A stretch of 64,000 bases of DNA from Candidatus Blautia intestinigallinarum (GTDB lineage Bacteria; Bacillota; Clostridia; Lachnospirales; Lachnospiraceae): the NCBI GenBank assembly GCA_019112635.1, contig DXIX01000028.1, positions 1 through 64,000 of the forward strand, read 5' to 3'. Shown in pieces: positions 15,219 to 23,356 of this stretch. A model generated the notes under the pieces. The model ran no database searches and was not told the origin of the DNA. It was given only the letters and a program-made list of their open reading frames with translations. Both the position numbers and the translations under genes were made by a program. Position 1 is the stretch's first letter. Each line of letters opens with the position of its first letter.

Positions 15219-16725
15219 CTTTCTTTCCTTCTTTCATCTCTATTATCAGATCTACCAGACTGTCCATGGTAGCCTGTTTTGCCATATAAGTCTTCATGCC
15301 GTAGGCATCCGCCGCAGCCTTCGTCTGCTTGCCGATGCAGGCCGCTGTCACCTTGGAGTAGTCCAGCCCCGGTGTTCCCTCCACAAAGCCTTTGACCGTG
15401 GAAGCGCTGGTGAACACAGCACACTGGATACGGCCGTTTTCAAATTCCTCACCTTCCCGGATGATTTTGCTGACTGCGTAAGTCGTGTCATAAGTCGGCA
15501 CATCCTCCACCTTGGCTCCTGTCTCTCTCAGAAGCGCTGTCAGCTTCTCATTGCCTCTGCTGGCCCTGGGAATCAACACCCGTTCTTTCCCGGAGAGTTT
15601 CCGTGCCAGTTCTCTTCCCAGAGATTCTCCGTCATAAACTTCCGGCATCAGATCCACGAAGATTCCTCTCTTCTCCAGCGCCTTTTTCGTACCCTGGCCG
15701 ATCGCCGCGATCTTCGCCGCCCCCAGCCTGCGGATATCAAATCCTCTCTGACGCATTTCATCGAAAAAGACATTCACGCCGGTGGGACTGGTAAAGACAA
15801 TCCACTGATAGTCCGAAATCTGATCCAGCGCAGCCGCAAGCGGGCCTTGATCCTGACAAGGTTTCGTCTCAATGGCCGGAAGTTCCAGAACCTCTGCTCC
15901 TTTTCTCCGCAGTTTCTCCGCCATGGAGGAGATCAGATTTCTCGGCCTTGTCACCAGCACCTTCCACCCTGCCAGAGGCAGCTTTTCATACCAGGCAAAC
16001 TGCTCTGCCAGCTCGCAGACCTTTCCCACTACAATCACAGCCGGTGTCTCAATTCCCTGTCTCTTCACTTCCTTTGGAAGCGTTTCCACCGTGGCCACAA
16101 TTCTTTTCTGTGCCGCAGTCGTCCCTTTTTGCAGAATCGCCGCGGGAGTCTTGGGATCCATCCCTGCGTCCAGAAGTCCCTGGCAGATATCTCCAAGCGC
16201 CGTGACCCCCATCAGAAAGATTAATGTCCCCTTCGTACGGACCAACGCCTCAAAATCAATGTCATACTCGGCGCCTTTCCGCTTATGTCCAGTGATGATA
16301 TGCAAAGAAGAGGTGTAATCTCTGTGGGTGACCGGAATTCCGTTATATGCCGGCACCGCTATGGGAGAAGTGACTCCCGGCACAACCTCATAGGGGATTC
16401 CATTCTCTTTGAGAAGCTCCAGCTCCTCTCCGCCCCTTCCGAACAAAAAAGGATCTCCCCCTTTTAAGCGGACTACGCGAAGTCCTTTCTGCGCTTCTTC
16501 GAGCAGAACCTGGTTGATCTGTTCCTGGGGCATGGTATGATTTCCCGCCCGTTTTCCCACATTCACACATCTGGCATCCTGCGGGATCATGGAGAGAATA
16601 CCCTGGCCTACCAGGTTGTCATAGACCACCACCTGTGCCTCGCCGAGAACCTCCATTCCTTTTCGTGTGAACAGACCGACATCCCCCGGGCCTGCTCCCA
16701 CCAGCCATACTTTTCCTACTGCCAT
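15178..16725 (-). CDS. cobA-hemD: Uroporphyrinogen-III C-methyltransferase / uroporphyrinogen-III synthase fusion
   Basis: The two-domain enzyme of 515 residues both closes the ring and methylates it. Residues 1-250 are the SAM-dependent methyltransferase (CobA/SUMT), with VGAGPGD near the N-terminus, LKGGDPFLFGRGGEE, GVTSPIAVPAYNGIPVTHR and the GTLIFLMGV fold elements; it makes precorrin-2. Residues from about 255 are HemD-like: KVLVTRPR, WIVFTSPTGVNVF, IAAIGQGTKKAL, ERVLIPRASRGN and AVFTSASTVKGF. The charged tail (EMKEGKKDGHDKKAQ) overlaps the start of hemB. This fusion is common in clostridia and removes uroporphyrinogen III towards sirohydrochlorin. Its ATG abuts the hemC stop. Confidence 0.95.
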   Translation of the reverse strand: MAVGKVWLVGAGPGDVGLFTRKGMEVLGEAQVVVYDNLVGQGILSMIPQDARCVNVGKRAGNHTMPQEQINQVLLEEAQKGLRVVRLKGGDPFLFGRGGEELELLKENGIPYEVVPGVTSPIAVPAYNGIPVTHRDYTSSLHIITGHKRKGAEYDIDFEALVRTKGTLIFLMGVTALGDICQGLLDAGMDPKTPAAILQKGTTAAQKRIVATVETLPKEVKRQGIETPAVIVVGKVCELAEQFAWYEKLPLAGWKVLVTRPRNLISSMAEKLRRKGAEVLELPAIETKPCQDQGPLAAALDQISDYQWIVFTSPTGVNVFFDEMRQRGFDIRRLGAAKIAAIGQGTKKALEKRGIFVDLMPEVYDGESLGRELARKLSGKERVLIPRASRGNEKLTALLRETGAKVEDVPTYDTTYAVSKIIREGEEFENGRIQCAVFTSASTVKGFVEGTPGLDYSKVTAACIGKQTKAAADAYGMKTYMAKQATMDSLVDLIIEMKEGKKDGHDKKAQETERK

Positions 16726-17601
16726 CTATTCGTATCTTCCTTTCATTTTCTTCGCCAATGCGACGCCCAGCTCACTGGCTTTTTGAACATCGCCCTCTAT
16801 CTGATCCTTATGCCACTGACCGGTAGTCTCATGGTAATAAAGCCCCGTTATCTGTATCTTATCCTCCCGGCACACTGCGTGTGCTGCCACCGGCGAGGAA
16901 CAGCCGCCGTCCAGCCAGCGGACGAACGCTCTCTCCGCCTGCGCCTCCGCCGCGGCTCTCCGGTCCTGAAATCCTTCCAGGAAGGAGTAATCCTCCCCTG
17001 CCCGGCCCTGAACGGCCAGAATTCCCTGTCCGGCCGCCGGAAGCATCTCCTCCACTGTGAAATAGCGGGAAATACGTCCTTCCAGCCCCAGCCGCTTCAC
17101 GCCGGCTGCCGCCAGAACCAGAGCACTGTACTCACCGTCATCCAGTTTCCGAAGACGGGTCAGAACATTTCCCCTCACGCTTTTACATTTCATCCCTGGA
17201 AACAGCTTCTCCAGCTGCAGACATCTGCGCAGGCTGGAACTTCCGATAGGTTTCTCAGGGTCCAGCTCCTTCGCCCCCTCGGGCAGAATCAGAACATCCC
17301 TTGGATCCTCCCTTCTGGAGTAGGCCACCACAGGAAGCTCCTTTGGCACCTCCATGGGAAGATCTTTCAGGCTGTGAACAGACAGATCACTCTTTCCCGC
17401 CGCCAAAGCCTTGTCCAGTTCCTTCACGAACAGCCCTTTGCCGCCGATCTGATCCAGTGTCCGGTCCAAAATAATATCCCCTGTGGTCTTCATGGTGAGA
17501 ATCTCCACGTCAAGTCCCTGCCCTTTTAAATAATCTCTCACAATCTCACTTTGAATCACCGCCAGTCTGCTCTCTCTGCTTCCGATCCTGACTGTTCTCA
17601 T
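16726..17601 (-). CDS. hemC: Porphobilinogen deaminase (hydroxymethylbilane synthase)
   Basis: The enzyme polymerises four porphobilinogens to hydroxymethylbilane using a dipyrromethane cofactor. The start at 17601 overlaps the previous stop (ATGA) behind GAGGAGG; a longer open frame exists but covers the neighbouring gene. The 291 residues begin MRTVRIGSRESRLA. They contain HSLKDLPMEVP with the catalytic Asp region, the SSSLRRCLQL segment, and the cofactor cysteine C234 in WLDGGCSSPVAAHA. Length and motifs are normal for bacteria. Confidence 0.96.
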   Translation of the reverse strand: MRTVRIGSRESRLAVIQSEIVRDYLKGQGLDVEILTMKTTGDIILDRTLDQIGGKGLFVKELDKALAAGKSDLSVHSLKDLPMEVPKELPVVAYSRREDPRDVLILPEGAKELDPEKPIGSSSLRRCLQLEKLFPGMKCKSVRGNVLTRLRKLDDGEYSALVLAAAGVKRLGLEGRISRYFTVEEMLPAAGQGILAVQGRAGEDYSFLEGFQDRRAAAEAQAERAFVRWLDGGCSSPVAAHAVCREDKIQITGLYYHETTGQWHKDQIEGDVQKASELGVALAKKMKGRYE

Positions 17602-18065
17602 AAATCCTCCTCTATCAGCACTTTTTCTATGGCTTCCCGCACCCTCCTGGCCTTGCTGTGATCCAGCCCGCTGGCATTGATGCCGATCACCATCTCTTTG
17701 TATTTCACGATTCCCGGGAAATAGAAATCGCATTTTTCTTTGTCGCTGGCAACATTGACATAGATTCCTTCTTTTTTGCAGATTCTGTAAATGTCATCAT
17801 TGACCCTTCTGTCATTGGTGGCAGCCAGAACCATATAGGCATCCGACAGATCTGTCCGCATGCATTTGCGGTTCACCCAGGCAACTGCCCCTGTCTTCAC
17901 CATCTCCTCCAACTGCGGAGTAATCTTGGGAGCAACCACCCGGATATTTCTGGTAAATTTCGACAGAGCAGCAGCCCTTCTGGTAGCCACTCTTCCGCCT
18001 CCCACAATCACCGCCAGCTTTCCCTCCAGATCCACATAGAGTGGAAAAAAAGCTTTATTCTTCAT
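17598..18065 (-). CDS. Precorrin-2 dehydrogenase (SirC/CysG N-domain)
   Basis: This small NAD-dependent enzyme (155 residues) oxidises precorrin-2 to sirohydrochlorin, the substrate of the cobalt chelatase encoded in the cbiMNQ operon. The start at 18065 lies inside the hemA end, after GGAG. Residues 10-35 give the Rossmann motif (VIVGGGRVATRRAAAL), followed by NIRVVAPKI and VLAATNDRRVNDDIYRICK. NVASDKEKCDFYFPGIVKYKEMVIGINASG is characteristic. It lacks the C-terminal dimerisation/ferrochelatase extension of full CysG/Met8, so it is likely a dehydrogenase only. It is coupled to hemA (11-base overlap) and hemC (4-base overlap). Confidence 0.9.
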   Translation of the reverse strand: MKNKAFFPLYVDLEGKLAVIVGGGRVATRRAAALSKFTRNIRVVAPKITPQLEEMVKTGAVAWVNRKCMRTDLSDAYMVLAATNDRRVNDDIYRICKKEGIYVNVASDKEKCDFYFPGIVKYKEMVIGINASGLDHSKARRVREAIEKVLIEEDL

Positions 18066-19284
18066 ACAACTTCTCCAGTCCGGCCACACATTCCAGGAAA
18101 GCATCCTGTTCCAGCGCGTCCCTCAGCCCAAATATCATTTTATTCACCACTTTGCCGGCAGCCGTGTCAATCACCTCAATCAGCTTTTCCCGATCCTTCT
18201 GTTCCATCGGCATGGCTTTTAAGATTTTTCCGATCCGAAGATTCAGGTCATTGACCGCCTCCGCTTTGATCTCCTGGATTCTGGGAATCACGTCCCGCCC
18301 GTCATACCACTGATAAAATTCTGCCATCTGATCCTGGACAATCTCGCCGGCCTGCTGCATACTCTCCTGCTGCTCTTCCAGCGCTGCCTCCATCTTAAAG
18401 CTGTCCATATCATAGAGCGTGACCTGCTTCACTTCAGACAGAGCGGGATCAATATCTCTGGGAACCGCCAGGTCAATCAAAATCACCGGATGATCCAGAT
18501 CAAGGTTCTCAAAAAGCTCTCTCTTCAGGGTGTAATTGGGGCTGGCTGTCGCGCTGACCACCAGATCGCATTTGGGAAGATACTCCATTCTCTCTCCGTA
18601 ATTAATCCTCTTACAGCCGACAGGAATATTCACGATTCCGCTGCGGTACTGACGGATCGTCACTGTCACATCCGCTCCATTCTCCCGCAGGGTCTGAGCC
18701 GCAATTTTGCCCATCTCTCCGTTTCCAATCACCATACAAGTCTTCCCCTGAATCTCATATCCTTCTTCCTTCAGACAGGACAATGCCTGGTGAATCACTG
18801 AGAGATTCCCCCTTGAGAAAGTCACCTCAGTCTTGATCTTCTTTCCCGCAGTCACAGCCATCCGGAACAACACTTCCAGGACGCCATCTGTGGTAAAATG
18901 TTCCCTTGCAAACGACAGGGCATCCTTCACCTGGGTCAGAATCTGATCCTCCCCCAGAATCTGCGATTTCAGACCGCTGGTGAGATAAAACAGATGCTCC
19001 ACAGCCTCCCTGTCCTCTCTCTTTATAAAGTAATCCCGATATGGCTCCTGCGGAAGGCTTTTCAGCCTGCACAGGCTGGCATAGAGATCTCCTTCCCAGT
19101 CCGGCGCAGTGCTCACCCACAGCTCCATGCGGTTACAGGTAGACAGAAGAATGCAGCCCAAGATGCCTTCTTCTTTTTTAATCTCCTCCATGGCGCTTCC
19201 CGCATTTTTCTTTGTGAAGGCGAATTCTGCCCGGATATCCACAGATGCCATACTGTGATCAATTCCAATCATGGAAATGCTCAT
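18055..19284 (-). CDS. hemA: Glutamyl-tRNA reductase
   Basis: The enzyme reduces glutamyl-tRNA(Glu) to glutamate-1-semialdehyde with NADPH, the first committed step of tetrapyrrole synthesis. ATG at 19284 is preferred because TTTGAGGAAG precedes it; an in-frame ATG at 19314 has no good ribosome binding site. The 409-residue protein has the N-terminal catalytic domain with cysteine C50 in LLSTCNRMELW. The NADPH domain follows (MVIGNGEMGKIA, DLVVSATASPNY, LIDLAVPRDIDPAL), then the C-terminal helical dimerisation region. It heads an operon with a consensus-like promoter at 19337-19365, divergent from the B12-riboswitch operon. Confidence 0.95.
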   Translation of the reverse strand: MSISMIGIDHSMASVDIRAEFAFTKKNAGSAMEEIKKEEGILGCILLSTCNRMELWVSTAPDWEGDLYASLCRLKSLPQEPYRDYFIKREDREAVEHLFYLTSGLKSQILGEDQILTQVKDALSFAREHFTTDGVLEVLFRMAVTAGKKIKTEVTFSRGNLSVIHQALSCLKEEGYEIQGKTCMVIGNGEMGKIAAQTLRENGADVTVTIRQYRSGIVNIPVGCKRINYGERMEYLPKCDLVVSATASPNYTLKRELFENLDLDHPVILIDLAVPRDIDPALSEVKQVTLYDMDSFKMEAALEEQQESMQQAGEIVQDQMAEFYQWYDGRDVIPRIQEIKAEAVNDLNLRIGKILKAMPMEQKDREKLIEVIDTAAGKVVNKMIFGLRDALEQDAFLECVAGLEKLYEE

Positions 19285-19336
19285 ACTTTTCTTCCTCAAA
19301 CTTTCTTTTGTCATTTTAACTTAACTCACTTTTTTT

Positions 19337-19365
19337 ATCATAATCACAACTGTGTTTAATGTCAA
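19337..19365 (-). promoter_or_regulatory. Promoter of the hem operon
   Basis: A perfect TTGACA (19365-19360) and TATGAT (19342-19337) are spaced by 17 bases, about 50 bases before the hemA start. It is back to back with the cbiM promoter. Confidence 0.7.
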
Positions 19366-19415
19366 TTCATTGCCTTTGTTTTTCCAAAAAAGATTTGAAA
19401 AATGTAAAAATGTAA

Positions 19416-19444
19416 TTGACAGTATTCGCAGAAAAGTTTAGAAT
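19416..19444 (+). promoter_or_regulatory. Promoter of the cbiMNQO-K operon
   Basis: TTGACA (19416-19421) and TAGAAT (19439-19444) are spaced by 17 bases. The predicted transcription start is just before the cobalamin riboswitch. Confidence 0.7.
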
Positions 19445-19461
19445 AAACTAAAATATTTACT

Positions 19462-19610
19462 GTATGCGGCTCCTGTCGGATGAAAGGGAAAAGAGTGCAA
19501 ATCTCTTACGGTCGCGCCACTGTGAAGGAGGAGAGTTCTCCAGATGCCACTGGGTTACACTGGGAAGGCGGGGAATTTCGAAGATACCTGAGTCAGAATA
19601 CCACCCATAC
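19462..19610 (+). ncRNA. Cobalamin (B12) riboswitch
   Basis: The leader contains the cobalamin-riboswitch signature: GCGCCACTGTG, a GCCACTGGG element, CTGGGAAGGCGGGG, and the B12 box GAGTCAGAATACC. The ends GTATG (19462-19466) and CATAC (19606-19610) can close the P1 helix. It precedes cbiM by about 120 bases, with an intrinsic terminator at 19678-19707 as the likely expression platform. High adenosylcobalamin should therefore stop expression of cobalt uptake and of the fused CbiK. Promoter, aptamer and terminator are all visible in order. Confidence 0.93.
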
Positions 19611-19677
19611 AGAAATCACACATGGTTACGAACGATGGCCAGGTGATGCTTCTTTCTGTGGAGAAGAAATGAGAATG

Positions 19678-19707
19678 CCTGTCCTGCGATTCGGACAGGT
19701 TTTTTTG
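19678..19707 (+). terminator. Riboswitch-controlled intrinsic terminator
   Basis: CCTGTCC (19678-19684) pairs with GGACAGG (19693-19699) around an 8-base loop, followed by seven Ts. It stands between the B12 aptamer and the cbiM ribosome binding site, as expected for transcriptional OFF control. Confidence 0.85.
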
Positions 19708-19733
19708 TGTGAAAACAGAAAGGAGATTTAAAA

Positions 19734-20480
19734 ATGACAAACAAGCAGAGAAAGATTGTCATGATATCCGCGGTCTTCGCACTGACTTTCGGAATTACCC
19801 CCGTGGCAAACGCCATGCACATCATGGAAGGCTACTTGCCGGCTTCCTACTGCATCGGCTGGGGTGTCATCTGTATTCCGTTTTTGATATCAGGATTTTT
19901 CTCCATCAAAAAAACACTGGCGGCAAACGCACGCCTTCTGCCTCTGGCAGCGATGGCAGGCGCTTTTATCTTTGTGATCTCATCGCTGAAAATCCCGTCA
20001 GTAACCGGAAGCTGTTCCCATATGACAGGAACTGGGCTGGGAGCCATTTTGTTTGGTCCTTCCGCAGTCAGCATCCTTGGAATTATCGTGCTGCTCTTCC
20101 AGGCAATTCTGTTGGCACACGGCGGACTGACCACACTGGGAGCCAACACGTTCTCCATGGCCGTGGCAGGTCCTTTCGTCTCCTACGGAATCTATGCCCT
20201 CTGCAAAAAGGCAAAAGTAAATCAGAAGGTTTCTGTCTTTCTTGCAGCAACCCTGGGAGATTTGTGTACATACTGTGTGACTGCCATTCAGATGGCTCTG
20301 GCACATCACGCGGACACCACCGTCTTCGGTGCCATGGGAAAATTCCTGGCTGTCTTTGCTCCCACACAGCTTCCTTTGGCTGTCATCGAGGGAATCCTGA
20401 CTGTTCTGATTGTCACCGCCCTGGAGAGTTACGCGAAGCCGGAACTTCGCGCCATCGGATTTATCAAGGAGGTGCATTGA
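19734..20480 (+). CDS. cbiM: Cobalt ECF transporter substrate-binding membrane component
   Basis: CbiM is the S component of the group I ECF cobalt importer. The 248 residues have a signal-like N-terminus (VMISAVFALTFGITPVANA) whose cleavage would expose MHIMEGYLP. That exposed N-terminal Met-His motif is the metal-binding site in the CbiM/NikM family. About six to seven membrane helices follow, with SCSHMTGTGLGAILFGP and the HGGLTTLGANTFSMAV stretch characteristic of the family. The ribosome binding site is AAAGGAG. It is the first gene after the B12 riboswitch. Confidence 0.96.
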   Translation: MTNKQRKIVMISAVFALTFGITPVANAMHIMEGYLPASYCIGWGVICIPFLISGFFSIKKTLAANARLLPLAAMAGAFIFVISSLKIPSVTGSCSHMTGTGLGAILFGPSAVSILGIIVLLFQAILLAHGGLTTLGANTFSMAVAGPFVSYGIYALCKKAKVNQKVSVFLAATLGDLCTYCVTAIQMALAHHADTTVFGAMGKFLAVFAPTQLPLAVIEGILTVLIVTALESYAKPELRAIGFIKEVH

Positions 20481-20481
20481 T

Positions 20482-20784
20482 ATGAAGAAATCAACTGTTC
20501 TTCTTCTGATTCTGGCAGTGATTCTTCTGGCATTCGTCCCGCTGTTCGCCATGCCCGACAAGGAATTCGGCGGATCTGACGATGCGGGAAGTGCTGTCGT
20601 GGAAGAAGTGGACTCCGGATACCAGCCATGGTTTGAACCGATTTTGGAGAAAACACTTGGACATGAGCTTCCCGGTGAAGTGGAAAGCCTTTTGTTCTGT
20701 ATTCAAACCGGTATCGGCGTGGGAATCGTCGCCTTCGTCATGGGACGGTATGTGGAGCGCAGAAAATGGATAAAGGAAGAATAA
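20482..20784 (+). CDS. cbiN: Cobalt transport protein CbiN
   Basis: This 100-residue auxiliary subunit of the cobalt importer has two membrane helices (about 6-24 and 72-88) separated by an acidic outer loop (DKEFGGSDDAGS, then SGYQPWFEPILE). That loop is thought to help load CbiM. The start at 20482 follows AAGGAGG, one base after the cbiM stop. Longer in-frame extensions are not conserved. Confidence 0.93.
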   Translation: MKKSTVLLLILAVILLAFVPLFAMPDKEFGGSDDAGSAVVEEVDSGYQPWFEPILEKTLGHELPGEVESLLFCIQTGIGVGIVAFVMGRYVERRKWIKEE

Positions 20785-20815
20785 ATTTTCCTGATCCATC
20801 GAAAGGAGTCCATTC

Positions 20816-21589
20816 ATGATTACCATCGATAAACTGTGTTATCATTCGAAGCTCAGATACTGCAATGCCGCGGAAAAATTCGCTTTTTCTGTACTGACCA
20901 TCCTGTTTTGTGTGGTCAGCCGTTCGGCTGTGATTGCAGGAATTGTTCTGTTGACAACAGGGATTCTCACCGTCTGGAAGGGGGGAATCCCCTTTCTGCG
21001 TTATCTGAAGTTTCTCACCGTTCCCCTGGTCTTCCTGATTCTGAGCACCCTGGCAATCATTGTGAACTTTTCCGAAAGTCCCATGGATCTTTTTGCCATT
21101 CCCCTCGGGAACTGGTATCTCACCGGAAGCCTTCACTCACTGATCTACGCAGGCAGGCTCATCCTGACAGCCTTGTCCAGTGTCTCCTGCCTTTATTTTC
21201 TGTCTCTCAATACTCCAATGACAGATATCCTGTCGGTCCTGGACAGACTGCACTGTCCCAAGCTAATCATGGAACTGATGCTTCTAATCTACCGGTTCAT
21301 CTTCCTTCTCATGGAGATCGCCTCCGCGATTACCACAGCTCAGAATTCCAGACTTGGAAACAAGGATTTCCGGACCTCCTGCCGTTCTTTCAGTGCCATG
21401 GCCTCTGCTCTGTTTCTGCGTGCCATCCGAAAATCCAGCATTCTCTATGATGCCATGGAATCTCGCTGTTATAACGGGACCATCCGGGTTCTCACCGAAC
21501 AGTTTCCGCCCAGAAAGGCAGAGATTTTCGCCATCATACTGTTTGAACTTTTGCTGTTGCTTCTCACAGTATACTTGTATTTTCACTGA
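20816..21589 (+). CDS. cbiQ: Cobalt ECF transporter T component
   Basis: CbiQ (257 residues) is the membrane coupling subunit linking CbiM/N to the ATPase. It starts after GAAAGGAG. The N-terminal DKLCYHSKLRYCNAAEKF precedes about five membrane helices. The cytosolic coupling region carries AQNSRLGNKDFRTSC and the family's Ala-Arg-Gly-type motif, here in the form YDAMESRCYNG. The order M-N-Q-O is canonical. Confidence 0.93.
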   Translation: MITIDKLCYHSKLRYCNAAEKFAFSVLTILFCVVSRSAVIAGIVLLTTGILTVWKGGIPFLRYLKFLTVPLVFLILSTLAIIVNFSESPMDLFAIPLGNWYLTGSLHSLIYAGRLILTALSSVSCLYFLSLNTPMTDILSVLDRLHCPKLIMELMLLIYRFIFLLMEIASAITTAQNSRLGNKDFRTSCRSFSAMASALFLRAIRKSSILYDAMESRCYNGTIRVLTEQFPPRKAEIFAIILFELLLLLLTVYLYFH

Positions 21590-21607
21590 GCAGAAAGGAT
21601 CCCTTTT

Positions 21608-23269
21608 ATGAAAGATATTATTTTAAAAGCAGAAAATCTGTATTTTTCCTATGATGACGAGAAGACACATTCTCTCAACGGACTTTCCCTGGAGATTGAA
21701 CGCGGAAAGAAAATCGCCTTCATGGGTGCCAACGGCTCCGGAAAGTCTACCTTTTTCCTGTGCTGTAACGGAATCAACCGTCCCGCCAAGGGAAGAATTC
21801 TCCTGGATGGAGAACCGATCCAGTACACCCGGCAGGGACTTTTGAACTTACGCCAGAAGGTAGGGATTGTCTTCCAGGACCCGGACAACCAACTGTTCTC
21901 TGCCAGCGTCTACCAGGAAATCTCCTTTGGAATCCTGAACCTGGGCGTGGCAGAAGAAGAGGCGAAAAAAGAAGTGGAGCAAGTGATCGATTACCTGGAG
22001 ATCACCCCGTTTCGCCACAAACCGACTCACGCCTTAAGCGGCGGCCAGAAAAAACAGGTCTCCATCGCAGACATCCTGGTGATGCACCCGGAAATTATTA
22101 TTCTGGACGAACCAGCCGCTGCTTTGGATCCCAAACACACACAGATGGTCAATCAGATTGTCAACCGGCTGACGGAACAGGGAATCACCGTCCTGATGTC
22201 CACCCACGATGTGGACTATGCCTACGAGTGGGCTGACCAGATTTTCCTCTTTAAAGACGGACAGGTACTCTCCCAGGGAACCCCTGCGGAAGTATTTTCC
22301 AATCAATCAGCCCTGGCAGCCACCAATTTACACCAGCCCGCAGTTCTGGAACTGTTTCACCGGCTGTGCAGAAAAGGAATTTTAAAAACATCCCTTCCGA
22401 TCCCGAAGAATCTCAGGGAACTGGAAGCTTATATTGAAGCGACAAACGAACCATATTACCAAGGAGGAACCTCACACATGAACCAATTGGAAAAGAAAGC
22501 GATCCTGGTGGTAAGCTTCGGCACTTCCTATCATGCTACCAGAGAAGTCACCATCGATGCCATTGAACAAGACATTGCTGCCGCTTACCCGGATTATAAG
22601 ATCTACCGTGCCTGGACCAGCAAAATGATCCTTGCGAAATTAAAGAAACGTGATCACATTCACATCTGTAATGTGAAAGAGGCCATGGAGCAGATGGCGG
22701 CAGACAAAATCACCGATGTGATCATACAGCCCACCCATGTCATCAATGGTATTGAAAATGATCTGATGAAGGAAGATGCGCTCTCCTATCGGGAGTATTT
22801 CCATTCCATCCGTTTTGGAACCCCTCTTCTGACCTCAGAGAAAGATAACCAGGCGATTATCCAGGCAATTACGGAAGAATTCCCGGATCTCACCAAAGAA
22901 GATGTTCTGGTTCTGATGGGACACGGCACCACACACTATGCCAACTCCATCTACGCAGCCCTGGATTATACCTTTAAGGACTACGGACATAAGAATATTT
23001 TTCTCGGAACTGTGGAGGCTTACCCAAGCATGCAGTCCCTCCTCCGTATGGTAAAAGAATACAATCCCAGACGGGTGATCCTGGCACCTTTCATGATTGT
23101 GGCCGGGGATCATGCCCGCAACGATATGGCCGGAGATGACCCGGAGTCCTGGCTCTGCCAGTTCCGGGAATCCGGATTTGAAGTAAAGCCTGTGCTGAAA
23201 GGACTGGGAGAATATCCCCGGGTGCGCCAGATGTTTGTGGATCACGTGGCGGACGCCCTGAAAAACTGA
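21608..23269 (+). CDS. cbiO-cbiK: Fusion of cobalt ECF ATPase (CbiO) and sirohydrochlorin cobaltochelatase (CbiK)
   Basis: One uninterrupted frame of 553 residues joins two enzymes. Residues 1-290 are the ECF ATPase: Walker A GANGSGKST (40-48), FQDPDNQLFSASV, signature LSGGQKKQ, IIILDEPAAALD and switch STHDVDYAYEW. From residue 291 the sequence is a complete CbiK beginning MNQLEKKAILVVSFGTSY. It has GHGTTHYANSIY with a catalytic histidine, LGTVEAYPSM and LAPFMIVAGDHARNDMAGDD with the second histidine; this domain inserts Co2+ into sirohydrochlorin. Just upstream of codon 291, AAGGAGG stands eight bases from an ATG at 22478, so a free CbiK could also be made. The joint lacks a long linker. Either a true fusion or loss of a stop codon explains it. 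Confidence 0.9.
   Translation: MKDIILKAENLYFSYDDEKTHSLNGLSLEIERGKKIAFMGANGSGKSTFFLCCNGINRPAKGRILLDGEPIQYTRQGLLNLRQKVGIVFQDPDNQLFSASVYQEISFGILNLGVAEEEAKKEVEQVIDYLEITPFRHKPTHALSGGQKKQVSIADILVMHPEIIILDEPAAALDPKHTQMVNQIVNRLTEQGITVLMSTHDVDYAYEWADQIFLFKDGQVLSQGTPAEVFSNQSALAATNLHQPAVLELFHRLCRKGILKTSLPIPKNLRELEAYIEATNEPYYQGGTSHMNQLEKKAILVVSFGTSYHATREVTIDAIEQDIAAAYPDYKIYRAWTSKMILAKLKKRDHIHICNVKEAMEQMAADKITDVIIQPTHVINGIENDLMKEDALSYREYFHSIRFGTPLLTSEKDNQAIIQAITEEFPDLTKEDVLVLMGHGTTHYANSIYAALDYTFKDYGHKNIFLGTVEAYPSMQSLLRMVKEYNPRRVILAPFMIVAGDHARNDMAGDDPESWLCQFRESGFEVKPVLKGLGEYPRVRQMFVDHVADALKN
22478..23269 (+). other. cbiK: Alternative internal start producing stand-alone CbiK
   Basis: ATG at 22478 is in frame with the fusion and preceded by AAGGAGGAAC at ideal distance. 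Translation from here gives a 263-residue CbiK of normal family length. Usage is inferred, not shown. Confidence 0.55.
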
Positions 23270-23297
23270 TCTTCTCCTATGAGAAAAATGTCTCACC

Positions 23298-23341
23298 AAA
23301 AAGGCAGCGGACTCTCTTCTTTATGAAAAGAGTTCTCTGCC
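23298..23341 (-). terminator. Terminator between convergent cbiO-K and serine hydrolase genes
   Basis: GGCAG (23303-23307) pairs with CTGCC (23337-23341), with inner GGACTCT/AGAGTTC and TTC/GAA pairing. On the minus strand the stem is followed by TTTTTGG, so it best serves the serine hydrolase gene. It may also slow plus-strand transcripts. Confidence 0.7.
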
Positions 23342-23356
23342 TGAAAATTTAAAATC

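Noticed and set aside
22440..22485. CbiO-CbiK as a simple assembly artefact.
   Set aside because: Not excluded, but the frame is intact without a frameshift and both halves have full family length. It is kept as a finding with a read check.
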